A DNA stretch of 64,000 nt, from the NCBI GenBank assembly GCA_039105265.1, contig JAPFFF010000004.1, forward strand, positions 4,402,001-4,466,000. The letters are read 5' to 3'. The position numbers and the translations under genes were made by a program. Source of the DNA: Tritrichomonas musculus (Eukaryota > Parabasalia > Tritrichomonadida > Tritrichomonadidae). The notes under the pieces were generated by a model, which made no database searches, was not told the origin of the DNA, and saw nothing but the letters and a program-made list of their open reading frames with translations. Below are positions 17,432-26,826 of the stretch, one piece after another. How positions within the stretch are numbered: the first letter of the stretch is position 1; each line of letters starts with the position of its first letter.

Positions 17432-17845
17432 TAGGTTTTCATGCTTTCCATTCAACCAATATATATAATACAATATAAATTAAACTGATTGAATATAGAC
17501 ATGTACCAACAATGCTTTCAAGAAGTTTTAACAATTTCTATTTTGAATGCTACAGTTGGATGAATAATGATTCTCTTGAAGTTCCATCATTAATAATTTG
17601 CACTACAAAAGATAATACAACAAAACATTGAAATTAATGTGAAATTGCTGTATAAAATCTGAATCATCTCAATAATGCCCGTAATAACGCTGGCTTAGAA
17701 CAATAATCCATATATTTTAAAAAATATATTGAATTTATAATAATCGTTATTCCATAAAAATTTGTTAAAAGAATTGAATAAAAATTTTACATTTGAAAAT
17801 AATTGAATAATAAAATACGTTTTGTTATAGAGATTTTAACTTGGA
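17432..17845. other. Intergenic host DNA between Maverick end and first host gene
   Basis: AT-rich sequence with no convincing gene. A 40-codon open frame near 17513 and a short NNARNNAGL-like translation near 17665 hint at a decayed coding sequence, possibly from an ankyrin-type family, but too little remains to say. Confidence 0.3.
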
Positions 17846-18757
17846 ATGACTTTACGCCCTCTCGAAGCTGAATCTGATCAAACAGCAAAGATTCTACTCC
17901 GTCAAGGACGCTCAGAAAGTGCCTGCCGTATAATAGAGTCATCTATGACAGATAAAGCGCGACAATTTGGGTCAAATAGCGTCGAGTTTCAAATGTCTGC
18001 AATGGAAAATATAGAATCACTATTTCTAAATGTTATTTCCTTAATAGAAAACAAGAAATTCAAGCAAGCAATTTCGCCCATGCAAAAAATAATTTCATGG
18101 ACTTCGAATGCCCAAGATTCTCTTCCAATTCAAGAACCAACAAAATCACAATACAAAGCATATGCATGCTTTTTAAACGGATGCGCTGAGAAAGGATGTA
18201 ATAATTATGAATCATCTTTAGAATCATTCATGAATGCTGCTCCTTATTTCGAATCATGTGGAATGGTTACAGAGCTTGTTGCTTCTTATATAGGGGCAGC
18301 TCATTCATTAATATCTCTTAATCGTGACGATGAAGCACTAGTCCATTTACGTACAGCCTTTGACTTATTATCATCTCCAGATATCGATCAAAAAGCGGAA
18401 AATCCAATACATGAGGCAATGGCTCTGATTTATATGAGACAAGGAAAAATGGATCAAGCCAAAGAATCATTAGAGCGTGCTATCAAAACTAGATCTCTAG
18501 CAGATTTCTATCCAAACTATAAAACAGAGCCGAGCCGATGTAGTAGCTCAGCATCGACTCATAGTGCTGGTGATATTGGTCCACGACCACCTTCTTCTGG
18601 AAATGGAACTTCTAGAATTAGAGTGAATATGGCAAGACAGAAAAGAAATTCTCAATGTCCACCTAGTGTTCCGATAAAGAAAGAGCTTGCATCGCTACCA
18701 ATTAAAGAACTAGGGCAGCTAAAATTGTCTATAAATCGTTTAATGAGTTGTGTTTAA
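17846..18757 (+). CDS. TPR-like helical repeat protein
   Basis: A 303-aa host protein. Residues about 50-215 form paired helices in tetratricopeptide style: AYACFLNGCAEKG, ALVHLRTAFDLL and ALIYMRQGKMDQAKESLERA, the last a good TPR match. TPR arrays are protein-binding scaffolds. The C-terminal 90 residues are Ser, Pro and Arg-rich, probably disordered and phosphorylated, ending in a short helix. The stop is read as TAAA, the form often seen in trichomonads. The partner and process are unknown. Confidence 0.75.
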   Translation: MTLRPLEAESDQTAKILLRQGRSESACRIIESSMTDKARQFGSNSVEFQMSAMENIESLFLNVISLIENKKFKQAISPMQKIISWTSNAQDSLPIQEPTKSQYKAYACFLNGCAEKGCNNYESSLESFMNAAPYFESCGMVTELVASYIGAAHSLISLNRDDEALVHLRTAFDLLSSPDIDQKAENPIHEAMALIYMRQGKMDQAKESLERAIKTRSLADFYPNYKTEPSRCSSSASTHSAGDIGPRPPSSGNGTSRIRVNMARQKRNSQCPPSVPIKKELASLPIKELGQLKLSINRLMSCV

Positions 18758-19011
18758 AAAATTTTAATGTTTCTCATATATATTAAAAAAATAAAAAAAA
18801 AAAAATAACATCAAACTTTTTCTCGTTATTTTTTATTGAAAAAGCGAACATTTCCAAATGAATAAAATGAATAGTATAATAAGTACAAGCAATTCAGGAC
18901 CTTACAAATGAACACATACAATCTCTACTGGCTTCATTAATTTTTTATATTATTGCTTTTCTATAATTAATATTATTATATATAATATATCTATTATTTT
19001 AATTAGAACAA

Positions 19012-20847
19012 TCATTCTTTTTCTGTTGCATTAGAACTTCCTGGATTTGGCTCATCAGAATTATCAGATGTAAACTCAATATAGCATGGTGAAAACGCAC
19101 TACAACATCTAATCGAGAAACCTCCTTTTCTTTTTTGGCTTGTAGGCTGATTTTCGTTATTATTATTATTTTCACTAGTGTTTTCGTTATTTAATTGCTC
19201 ATCATCATCCCAAACTTGATTCATCGTTGTAATTATATAAAGAGAAGGAAGCTCTTCAGGATATTCAGGCAGTTCATTTTCATCAGAAAACATATCAAGT
19301 TGTCGGACACAACGAGTTATATGCAAGTCGACATGCTGGAACGCATAGTCTGGAAACAAATCATGCAAGCCTGTTGGCTGTTTTATTTTTTTGGGAAGTT
19401 CAGCAAGCTGCATTCCAAAATTCGATGTTTGTTGACAGTCCATTATTGAATTATCTGAATTAATTTGAACTTCGTCAGTATTTCCGACTTCTAATGCCAG
19501 ACGAGCGATTGCTGCCAAATAGGCAAGGGCATATATTTGATTTCCGTCAACAACATATACTTTGTCTTTATTCTCTTTGTTGATCAATACAGAAATAATT
19601 TGCAAGCTTTTTTGAATTTTTAAAAATTCAGGCTCATCGAAGAAATTCTTTGAAAAATCAAGAACGATAGAAAACGCAACTTTTGCAGCAGATATTGTAC
19701 CAAAATCAATCATTCTTTCTCCAGGAAGCTGATAGTGGAATGCAAACGTTTCATGTTTTAGAGTTCTTTTGAATTGATATCGGAATTCTGGGTTGTCTGG
19801 GCTAAAAAGACTCAATTGATAATTCAAAATTTTAATAAGAATTGATTGAGTTTCTTCGTATTTTGATCCTAAATGCTCCAAAACAATTGAAGATAATTTT
19901 GGTATGTAATCAGCAACTACATATGCATCATTCCCATAAGCAAAGAAAAGTTCCTCAGGCGATAATTTTGCTCCTTCAGCGAGTTTTCTTATAACTTTCC
20001 GTAATCCGCGCATTTTAACTTCACAAAGTTCTCTCAGATAAGGCTTATAAGTAGAAAACGGCTTTAAGCTTGTTTCATAATCAACAAATTGCTGACAAAT
20101 TGAACTGTTTTTCTCGTTTGTAAGAAATTGAGGGCATAAGATCAATTCATGCGGAAATCTTGATGGATGAAAATATGAAAAATCATCAATATCATTTAAC
20201 TGTTCAACAAATTCTTCGTTGCAAAAACGAGAAAGCCATTCTTGCGCTATTTCTTTTGAAATAAGGCCAGTTGAAAGGCATGTGAGACATTTTGAAATAG
20301 TTTTAGAAATTTGAGGCGATTTAATTGATGATGTAATATTTAACATTGCCTCTACAGCAAATTGGTCTTGAATAGATGCAGTGAGATTAAGTTTCTTTGT
20401 AAAAAATGCACTGCAACTCAAAGATGCGAGAAAAGATGGTAAATATTGAATTATTGGCTGTTTCATTATTGGAATATTTCCATCTCTGAATAAATCAAAA
20501 AATAATCGAATGAAAATTTCGTGTGAAAGCTTTCCTGTTATATATAGTGATAAATAACGTAGAAAAACTATGTATTTATCTGTCGATAAAGTTTTTTTAA
20601 CAGCAGCTAAAAAATTATCAAACGTTGACTTGAAGTTGGGTGGATTTATCTGCCTATTTGGAAAAATTGATATATATGAAACATTCAGTTCTTGCTCAAT
20701 TGGAGTTGATGGTTGAAAATAATTTGGTTCTACTTTGAGAACTTGAGAAAAGCAACTTCTAAGATTTTGAGAAGATATGCGCGATTTTAGTTGCTCAACA
20801 GCTTTGAAGTAGTCAATTTGATCAAGATTGAGTTGAGGTATTTGCAT
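19012..20847 (-). CDS. Host protein with possible PAH (Sin3-like) helices
   Basis: A 611-aa protein starting at ATG 20847 (MQIPQLNL); an earlier TTG extension would cross the initiator motif and is not preferred. It is largely helical. The segment at about 80-140 (FLAAVKKTL, YIVFLRYLSLYITGKLS, LFFDLF) resembles the amphipathic helix pairs of Sin3 PAH domains, but only by pattern. The C-terminal 100 residues are Asn/Glu-rich with a CC pair. Function is unassigned; a transcription-related role would fit the PAH reading. Confidence 0.65.
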   Translation of the reverse strand: MQIPQLNLDQIDYFKAVEQLKSRISSQNLRSCFSQVLKVEPNYFQPSTPIEQELNVSYISIFPNRQINPPNFKSTFDNFLAAVKKTLSTDKYIVFLRYLSLYITGKLSHEIFIRLFFDLFRDGNIPIMKQPIIQYLPSFLASLSCSAFFTKKLNLTASIQDQFAVEAMLNITSSIKSPQISKTISKCLTCLSTGLISKEIAQEWLSRFCNEEFVEQLNDIDDFSYFHPSRFPHELILCPQFLTNEKNSSICQQFVDYETSLKPFSTYKPYLRELCEVKMRGLRKVIRKLAEGAKLSPEELFFAYGNDAYVVADYIPKLSSIVLEHLGSKYEETQSILIKILNYQLSLFSPDNPEFRYQFKRTLKHETFAFHYQLPGERMIDFGTISAAKVAFSIVLDFSKNFFDEPEFLKIQKSLQIISVLINKENKDKVYVVDGNQIYALAYLAAIARLALEVGNTDEVQINSDNSIMDCQQTSNFGMQLAELPKKIKQPTGLHDLFPDYAFQHVDLHITRCVRQLDMFSDENELPEYPEELPSLYIITTMNQVWDDDEQLNNENTSENNNNNENQPTSQKRKGGFSIRCCSAFSPCYIEFTSDNSDEPNPGSSNATEKE

Positions 20848-20890
20848 TATTTTGTAAAAATATGATAAATTAGAATTTTGTCTTGCAAAA

Positions 20891-20899
20891 AAATAGTGA
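20891..20899 (-). promoter_or_regulatory. Initiator-like TCACTATTT
   Basis: On the reverse strand TTTCACTATTT lies about 45 bases before ATG 20847. It fits the trichomonad initiator consensus TCAYTW, the main core promoter element in these protists. It also favours the downstream start codon. Confidence 0.5.
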
Positions 20900-20980
20900 A
20901 AAATTGAAAAAGGCAAATACCAAATCTATTAAAAATTTTTAATCATTTCAATTTTCTTAAAATTGAATTAATATATGGAG

Positions 20981-20989
20981 ACCGTTTAG
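20981..20989 (-). promoter_or_regulatory. Myb-type CTAAACGGT motif just before the barrel gene
   Basis: ACCGTTTAG lies six bases before ATG 20995; its reverse complement contains AACGG, a Myb-type core. Related AACNG or AACG motifs recur before other host genes here. Binding is inferred. Confidence 0.35.
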
Positions 20990-20994
20990 TTAAT

Positions 20995-21873
20995 ATGGGA
21001 TCATCTAGTTCTCGAGCTCTTAGTTTTGATCAAATATCTCAAGCATGCATTGGCATTAGCCTCACTAGACCAAAGGATGGATTTTGCGTAAATTTTATGA
21101 ATTCGCTTTCACCAAATGTATATGCTTCAACTTCGTTTTTAATTCAACAAAAAGTTATCATAAATCAACCAGAGTATCCAGCAATTTTCAAAAATTCCTT
21201 AGCAGCAAATTTTGAAGGTTTTGATTTCACCGCAACACTGCAAAACATAAATAATTTACAATTTGATGCATTTTCTCTTGCTGGCCATTTCAAACCACAT
21301 GATAATATTGACTGCAATTTCCAAGCTTCATTTGGGAAGTCTCCAATTTATACTTTAATGACAAACTACGCTTCAAATATATTAAATAGCAACCTTTCAC
21401 TTATAACAACAAACGACCTCAGCCAAGTTGCATATAAAATTGCATCTGGCTTCGCTATTAATGACATTTTTCATCTAGGTCTTGGCGTTTCACAAAACGA
21501 CTTGGAATCACCTTTTAAGCTCTCTACTTCAGGCTTTGTTAACCTTGGCGCTCTTCAATTTTCTACTGCATATGAAAAATTAATAAGAAAAGGGGGTGAT
21601 TGGAACTATACTTTTGGAACAAATTTGCTCTTAGATCCATATCATATTATTAATTTTTGTTTTGAGACAAATCAAGAACAATCAAATGGATTAGCTGGAT
21701 ATTTCTTCCAAGTAAACGATTCCAGTGTAAATGCAACAATTTCAACAGATGGGCAGATAACATCCCTATTTTCTCGCCAAATTAATGAACAGATTCATTT
21801 AGATACAGGAATATCTTTTATTTTTAAGACACTTACTGTTTCTCCTTCAATTGATATTCAGATATCTTCTTAA
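20995..21873 (+). CDS. Probable outer-membrane beta-barrel (VDAC/Tom40-like)
   Basis: A 292-aa protein made almost entirely of alternating polar and hydrophobic short strands separated by turns (FNLGLG-like repeats such as FHLGLGVSQND and LQFSTAYEKL). The last strand, SFIFKTLTVSPSIDIQIS, resembles the beta-signal used to insert mitochondrial-type barrels. Trichomonads keep divergent Tom40/VDAC barrels in the hydrogenosome outer membrane, and length and layout fit. There is no signal peptide; the N-terminus is MGSSSS, a possible myristoylation site. Family choice within porin-3 is not possible by eye. Confidence 0.6.
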   Translation: MGSSSSRALSFDQISQACIGISLTRPKDGFCVNFMNSLSPNVYASTSFLIQQKVIINQPEYPAIFKNSLAANFEGFDFTATLQNINNLQFDAFSLAGHFKPHDNIDCNFQASFGKSPIYTLMTNYASNILNSNLSLITTNDLSQVAYKIASGFAINDIFHLGLGVSQNDLESPFKLSTSGFVNLGALQFSTAYEKLIRKGGDWNYTFGTNLLLDPYHIINFCFETNQEQSNGLAGYFFQVNDSSVNATISTDGQITSLFSRQINEQIHLDTGISFIFKTLTVSPSIDIQISS

Positions 21874-21909
21874 TTTTATTTATATATATTAAAATCTTTT
21901 ATAAATGTG

Positions 21910-21923
21910 ATCGTTATGGCCAA
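21910..21923. promoter_or_regulatory. 14-bp motif ATCGTTATGGCCAA
   Basis: An exact 14-bp match to 32188-32201, where it lies just upstream of the cyclophilin gene. It contains TAACGAT in reverse, the core of the TAACGATA Myb element known from trichomonads. Here it stands between two convergent genes with no obvious target except short frames of about 23 codons. Confidence 0.4.
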
Positions 21924-22142
21924 ATTGATGTTATTTTATATTTTATGTTTCAGAAGGTTTAAAAAAAAAAAAATCTTTTTCAATGATGAATGGTCCATTA
22001 ACGAAAGAACAACATATTGATCAATATATGAAAAAACAGAAAAAACCAAAATAGAAAAGATTAGATTCATTTATGTATAAAAATTGATAAAAAAAAAAAA
22101 AAATAAATGAAATCTAAGTTAAAAAAATGATTTGGAATTTAT

Positions 22143-23093
22143 TTAACCGAAGAGGTCATCGAAGCCACCAGCCATCTCAACTTCTTCTTCTTCTTTCTTT
22201 GCTTCAGCAGCTGGAGCTTCAGCGGCAGCTGGAGCAGCAGATGCTTGTGCAGCTTGCATCTTGGCAAGAGCTTCTGGATCTGAAAGGAGCTTCTGGATGT
22301 CTTCGATTTGCTTGAGTTGGTAATCGACTGCAACGGCGATGGAGGCAACATCCTTGAAAGCTGCACCGACCATGTGAGGAGCTGATGCTTGGTTGATGTA
22401 TCCGATACCTAATGAAAGTCCTGCAACGTTAGTAAGGGCTTGTGAGAATTTAGCAGAAAGAACATCATCAGAAATGTCAAGGATAGCTGGATCATAAAGA
22501 TTTCCATGGTCGAAGAGGTGTTCAATCTTTAATGTGTACATGAATGGCAAGATGCCCAAGATTGAAAGAAGGTTTGCTTCTGATGCACCAACCTTTTCGC
22601 CTTTGTGGATAAGGTGCTTTTCAGCAGTGATTTCGATAGTTCCTTTGAAAATCTTGGATTGGATACCAAGGGCGTGAAGTACAGAAACTTGTGTTGGTGG
22701 CATGTTTGTACGCATTGCTGGGATGATAACGTCAACTGGTGAGATAGCTCCGACCTTAGCTGGTGAACCAACGCAGTGCATATCGATAATTTCTTTGATT
22801 TTATTGAATGATTCATTTGTGAAGACAAGACCAACACCTCGCTTAAGATATGGTTCGATAACTTCAAGATGGCCTACTTCCTTCTTAAGTTCTTCAGCAA
22901 CACGGCGCATGAGGGAATTCTTTCCGAAAACAATTTCGGCGTGACCTTGAAGATCGTGACGGATGTGGAGCATCTGCGTAGCATTAACGTTTTCAGATGA
23001 AACGAGAACAAGTTTGTGATACTTGTGGAATAAATCACGGAGTCGATCGCAAAAATCAAGCTTCTTTTGAGGGATTACTTTCTCGTGATGCAT
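22143..23093 (-). CDS. RPLP0: 60S acidic ribosomal protein P0
   Basis: A 316-aa P0 protein, the base of the ribosomal stalk that recruits elongation factors. It opens with a L10-type domain (HKYHKLVLVSSENVNATQM, then GKNSLMRRV near 57-65). A PAKVGAISPVDVIIPA stretch follows near 130. The Ala-rich hinge and acidic end (EEEEVEMAGGFDDLFG) are the standard stalk tail for binding factors. Length is normal for eukaryotes. The stop is followed by A (TAAA). A TTAACCGCT Myb-like motif lies upstream at about 23113-23121. Confidence 0.97.
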   Translation of the reverse strand: MHHEKVIPQKKLDFCDRLRDLFHKYHKLVLVSSENVNATQMLHIRHDLQGHAEIVFGKNSLMRRVAEELKKEVGHLEVIEPYLKRGVGLVFTNESFNKIKEIIDMHCVGSPAKVGAISPVDVIIPAMRTNMPPTQVSVLHALGIQSKIFKGTIEITAEKHLIHKGEKVGASEANLLSILGILPFMYTLKIEHLFDHGNLYDPAILDISDDVLSAKFSQALTNVAGLSLGIGYINQASAPHMVGAAFKDVASIAVAVDYQLKQIEDIQKLLSDPEALAKMQAAQASAAPAAAEAPAAEAKKEEEEVEMAGGFDDLFG

Positions 23094-23473
23094 TTTCCAA
23101 AAAGGCCAAACAACAGCGGTTAATGTTTTGGTTTCACAATATTTCTGAGAAACTGAAATGGCTTATCAAAAATCGGTTTTTATCAATTATTGGTGAAACA
23201 ATTGACCTTCAACCTTTAAGTATGGCTATGGTCAGTAAAACTATTAATATTCAACAATTTTATTTATTAAAAACAAAAATATATATAGTTTATATTTAGA
23301 CTAATCATAATATATAACATTTTTTTGATAAATATTTTTTTATATCGATCTGCTCAGACATCTTTTTTTGATAAATTGAATTAATAATGATCGTTTATTA
23401 TCTAAGACCGAATTGATAAATTTTTTTCAAAAGCGTTTATAACAATTTAAGTAATACATTATAATCTTATATT

Positions 23474-23483
23474 AGTAGATATT
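23474..23483 (+). repeat. Target site duplication, left (AGTAGATATT)
   Basis: Ten bases directly flanking the 595-bp element, repeated exactly at 24079-24088. Confidence 0.85.
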
Positions 23484-24078
23484 AGTGTTGTTAAAAGTTA
23501 TAGACAAAAATACAACCGAAATACAACCGAAATACCAAAAACAGAGTTAGTCAAATCAAAAGACCAAAAACAAAGCTAGTCAATTAAAGATTAAAACGAT
23601 TAAATAACATTTAAAAAGTTTCTATCATTGAAATTATGATTAGCAATTGAGAATAAATATTTTATTTGATCAAAAGCTAATCTGAATTTTTGAGAATACC
23701 TAAGAAAATAAAAACATAACTTTTTGGTTGACAAAAATTAAAATAAACTCTTTTTATCTTTATATTTATTAAATTTATTCTTTTAGATATATAATTAATT
23801 ACTAAAAAAAATATATTTATACTTGTTTGCAAATATAAAAAGCAATAAATTTTACAAGAAAATTGAATAACCTTTTTTCACAATATTTTTCATAATTTTA
23901 TTTTGAAAATTTACTAAAAAATAATTAAGATTAGCTCAAAAAAATCAAAAAAGATTAATTCAAATTTGCTTTAAAAATGTTTTTATATGTTTAAATTGGT
24001 CTTTAAAGTCTATTTTAATTTTTTTTGATTTTGACAAAAGTCTGTTTGGAATTTTTGTATATAACTTTTAACAACACT
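23484..24078. mobile_element. 595-bp non-autonomous DNA transposon, Mutator-like by duplication size
   Basis: The ends are inverted repeats of about 29 bp with one mismatch, starting AGTGTTGTTAAAAGTTATA and ending with its complement. They are flanked by a perfect 10-bp direct repeat. There is no coding capacity. Duplications of 8-10 bp are typical of Mutator-like elements, and such elements occur in trichomonads, so this is probably a MULE-derived MITE. The intact duplication suggests a fairly recent insertion. Internal ACAACCGAAAT repeats lie near 23511-23535. Confidence 0.82.
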
Positions 24079-24088
24079 AGTAGATATT
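24079..24088 (+). repeat. Target site duplication, right (AGTAGATATT)
   Basis: Exact second copy of 23474-23483, confirming the element's boundaries. Confidence 0.85.
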
Positions 24089-24219
24089 TTGATTTTATAA
24101 TACATGCTTATTGTTAGAAATTATTCAATTTATAATATTTATTGGTTAATATTATCAACTATTGTCAAACAGAAAAACTAAACAAATAAATAAAATTTGT
24201 TTTCTTTACAGAACATCAT

Positions 24220-26004
24220 TTAATTTTGGTTTCGATTTAAAATATTGGCATTTGAATATTGGTTTATTTTCTGCATAAATATTTGGGCTGATCGCATTTC
24301 AGCCAAATTGGTAAACTTTAAATGCCTGTTATTTTTTATATAGAAGATACCATCTTTTACCATGGCTTCGATAAATCTTCTCAAGTTTGCAGAAACTTCC
24401 TGCTTCTTTTTGAAAGTGACTTCATAATCCTTTATCATTCTGTTCAGAAAGTCATAACATTCTTTCATTTCTTGATCATTCATTAAAGAATTCGAATCAA
24501 AAGTTGAAGAATTAGAATTTTGTGTGCTGTTGCTAGATGGCGGATAAAGAAGCCCCAAATTGTACATTGTCCTTACAAAATTGCTGAATACAGATTGTTT
24601 CGTTGATTCAATAGCATCATGAATTTGTAGACCTCTTTGCATTAGCTCATGAACCTGAGCAAAATGCGGGCCATATCCTCCAAATTCTTCATAAAGGCTT
24701 TGAACTTGCTGTGGTTTAAACATTCCTCTAAGGGTCAATTGGCGCTTAGCATCAGCAACATCAAATTCATCAACAGTGATTGTTCGAATGACATTCATGA
24801 TACCAATATCACTTCTGTATTTAATTGCTATATTAGAAAGCCAAATCATATCGCTGACTTCAACGATAACTCCATAGTGAACGGTGTCATGCGAAATTCT
24901 TTTGAATGATTTGACCATTGTATCGAATATCTCTGTTGCAAATGCAGAACCTTTATGTGCATAATCCTTTTCTGAATTGGAAGTACCGTTAACGTTCGAA
25001 TTATTTGTTTTAATATCAAATGATTTATCTGAAATATGCTGCCCGAGATAATACAACTTTTCTGGTGAGTTTATAACGATAATTGGACGAAGAGAAGGAG
25101 ATAATATTTGAATGCATTGAACAAGCAAATTAATACAAAAACTTGGCTCATCTTTCAATTGCGAAATAATAATGGATAGGTCCTTTCCAATTGATCTTAA
25201 AAATGGATCTCTAATATGTCGATTTATTCTACGATGTGAATAAGGCATACTCTTTCTAAAAGCATTAGATATTGCTGAAACTTGTTTTGTAATATAATAT
25301 TTATCACTAATGAATGGGGATGAACGATATGCAGAAGAAACATAACTATCAAGGCTTCTTATCCCTTGCAATATTGAATTTCTAAAGAAATCAACGATAT
25401 CATCATCTGTGGAATATTTCGTAAGCCTATCACAATCAAAATTAATAACGAGTCTATTAGAATGACCTTCAACATTCATGTTATTATCAATAAAAGTTGA
25501 TATACCACGGCTTTTGCCAATTCCTCGTGGTCCTGAAACAATAAGAACTTCATTATGACAATCAAGATGCGAAAATGTTTCTAGCGATTGAAGATATGGC
25601 TGGAAATAAACGTAGGGGATTGGTAAATTAATAACAAATGTGTCTTCAGGCTTGTAAAAGAAAATAAAATAAATTAATAAAACTAAAATCACAAACACCA
25701 GAAAGATTTTTGAATAAAATACAATTTTTTGAAGATTATCTTCGTTTGATAAATAAGAATGAAGTTGACCTATTGAACTTTTGCTTTCCACTTGCGATTG
25801 TTGATTATTTGATTTTTGAGTAGGAATAAGCGCCGAAACAGCTTCTTCAAGGTCAAATTCTTCATTGGATTTTGTATTATTTTCTTTTTCTGGTTCTGAC
25901 GGTTTTAGTAGGGAAGATTTATTTTTGGCTGCAGCTTGCGCTCTCATTGCGTCAACTAATTCCGCGATTTCATTTGTACTTGAATCGACATCATTTTCAC
26001 TCAT
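24220..26004 (-). CDS. Membrane-anchored P-loop ATPase
   Basis: A 594-aa protein. Residues 1-90 are polar and probably cytosolic. A transmembrane helix at about 96-117 (IFLVFVILVLLIYFIFF) is followed by an ATPase domain with Walker A GPRGIGKS at 158-165. A hydrophobic strand ending in INSPE near 310 could be the Walker B equivalent. The layout resembles STAND or archaeal-type AAA ATPases tethered to a membrane. A polar helical tail follows. The organelle and substrate are unknown; hydrogenosome or ER membranes are possible. Confidence 0.72.
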   Translation of the reverse strand: MSENDVDSSTNEIAELVDAMRAQAAAKNKSSLLKPSEPEKENNTKSNEEFDLEEAVSALIPTQKSNNQQSQVESKSSIGQLHSYLSNEDNLQKIVFYSKIFLVFVILVLLIYFIFFYKPEDTFVINLPIPYVYFQPYLQSLETFSHLDCHNEVLIVSGPRGIGKSRGISTFIDNNMNVEGHSNRLVINFDCDRLTKYSTDDDIVDFFRNSILQGIRSLDSYVSSAYRSSPFISDKYYITKQVSAISNAFRKSMPYSHRRINRHIRDPFLRSIGKDLSIIISQLKDEPSFCINLLVQCIQILSPSLRPIIVINSPEKLYYLGQHISDKSFDIKTNNSNVNGTSNSEKDYAHKGSAFATEIFDTMVKSFKRISHDTVHYGVIVEVSDMIWLSNIAIKYRSDIGIMNVIRTITVDEFDVADAKRQLTLRGMFKPQQVQSLYEEFGGYGPHFAQVHELMQRGLQIHDAIESTKQSVFSNFVRTMYNLGLLYPPSSNSTQNSNSSTFDSNSLMNDQEMKECYDFLNRMIKDYEVTFKKKQEVSANLRRFIEAMVKDGIFYIKNNRHLKFTNLAEMRSAQIFMQKINQYSNANILNRNQN

Positions 26005-26142
26005 TTGTAAATTTGTAACACAATAAAATCTAAGATATTTAAAGGTTATTATCTGAAATATTGTGCTGATCGATAAAAATAAATAATTATTCTCTTAAAA
26101 AGTTCAATTTATATTTATCAAAATATAATCCCATTATATTTC

Positions 26143-26373
26143 ATGAAGACTTGGCCTCTAGTTATTGCAGGTGCATTAATTTTGATTTTAATATTAATTC
26201 TAATTGTTTATTGTTGCAAATCAGCAAAGTGTAGCAATAAAAAAGAAAATCATGGGGAAAGTGATTCAACAATGAATTTAATACCACCTATTTTTTATAC
26301 TGAAGATATGAGAGATCCACTATATCAAGAAGATTTACGAGAAAAATATAAGCACAGGCCCAGCAATGAATGA
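26143..26373 (+). CDS. Small single-pass membrane protein
   Basis: A 76-aa protein with one hydrophobic helix at about 5-24 (PLVIAGALILILILILIVY), then a cysteine and lysine-rich border (CCKSAKCSNKK) and an acidic tail. The cysteines beside the membrane could be palmitoylated. It is divergent from the P-loop ATPase gene with 138 bases between the starts and may share its control region. Family unknown. Confidence 0.6.
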   Translation: MKTWPLVIAGALILILILILIVYCCKSAKCSNKKENHGESDSTMNLIPPIFYTEDMRDPLYQEDLREKYKHRPSNE

Positions 26374-26826
26374 TAAGCTTTTTTATTTTATTATTTCTTG
26401 TTATTTTATATATATATATATTCTTTTATAGATAGAGTAGCTTGCCATTTTAATTTTTTCCCTTTCAATTAATTGTTATTTAAATGAAAATTAATAATAT
26501 TATTAATTTATGTATTGTTGGTATACATAAAGAGCTTCTCCAATCTTTTTAAAGAAACCAATAAGATTTTTTTCCCCATCTGTAATAATTTTTATAGCTT
26601 ATTGCATTATTTTATAATCATTGATCATAGTTGGATTAGTATAATATTATATATATATTTTCAACATTCTACTGCAATCAGAAAAGAGTATGAATTTAAT
26701 TTTTATAATACATAAACTACAAATTCATTTTCAAAATATTTTCAAATGATTCAAAAGTTTGATTTTTTTTAAATATTTAGAGAAATAAGGCAAAATAAAA
26801 ACACATTATAACATGTGAACAAAATA
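26374..26826. other. Intergenic, nothing recognised
   Basis: AT-rich sequence with a TA dinucleotide run near 26407-26422. A 66-codon open frame near 26515 has no start or composition that supports a gene. Confidence 0.5.

Larger units (their letters stand above)
23094..24219. other. AT-rich intergenic region holding an inverted-repeat element
   Basis: No gene is visible. The upstream part carries the P0 5' region; the rest is mainly the 595-bp element at 23484-24078, described separately. The remainder is low-complexity AT. Confidence 0.7.

Noticed and set aside
20848-20916. N-terminal extension of the 19012 gene
   Set aside because: It would need a TTG start and would include the initiator-like motif within the coding region.
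26515-26715. 66-codon frame in spacer
   Set aside because: No ATG start, AT-driven composition and no homology visible.
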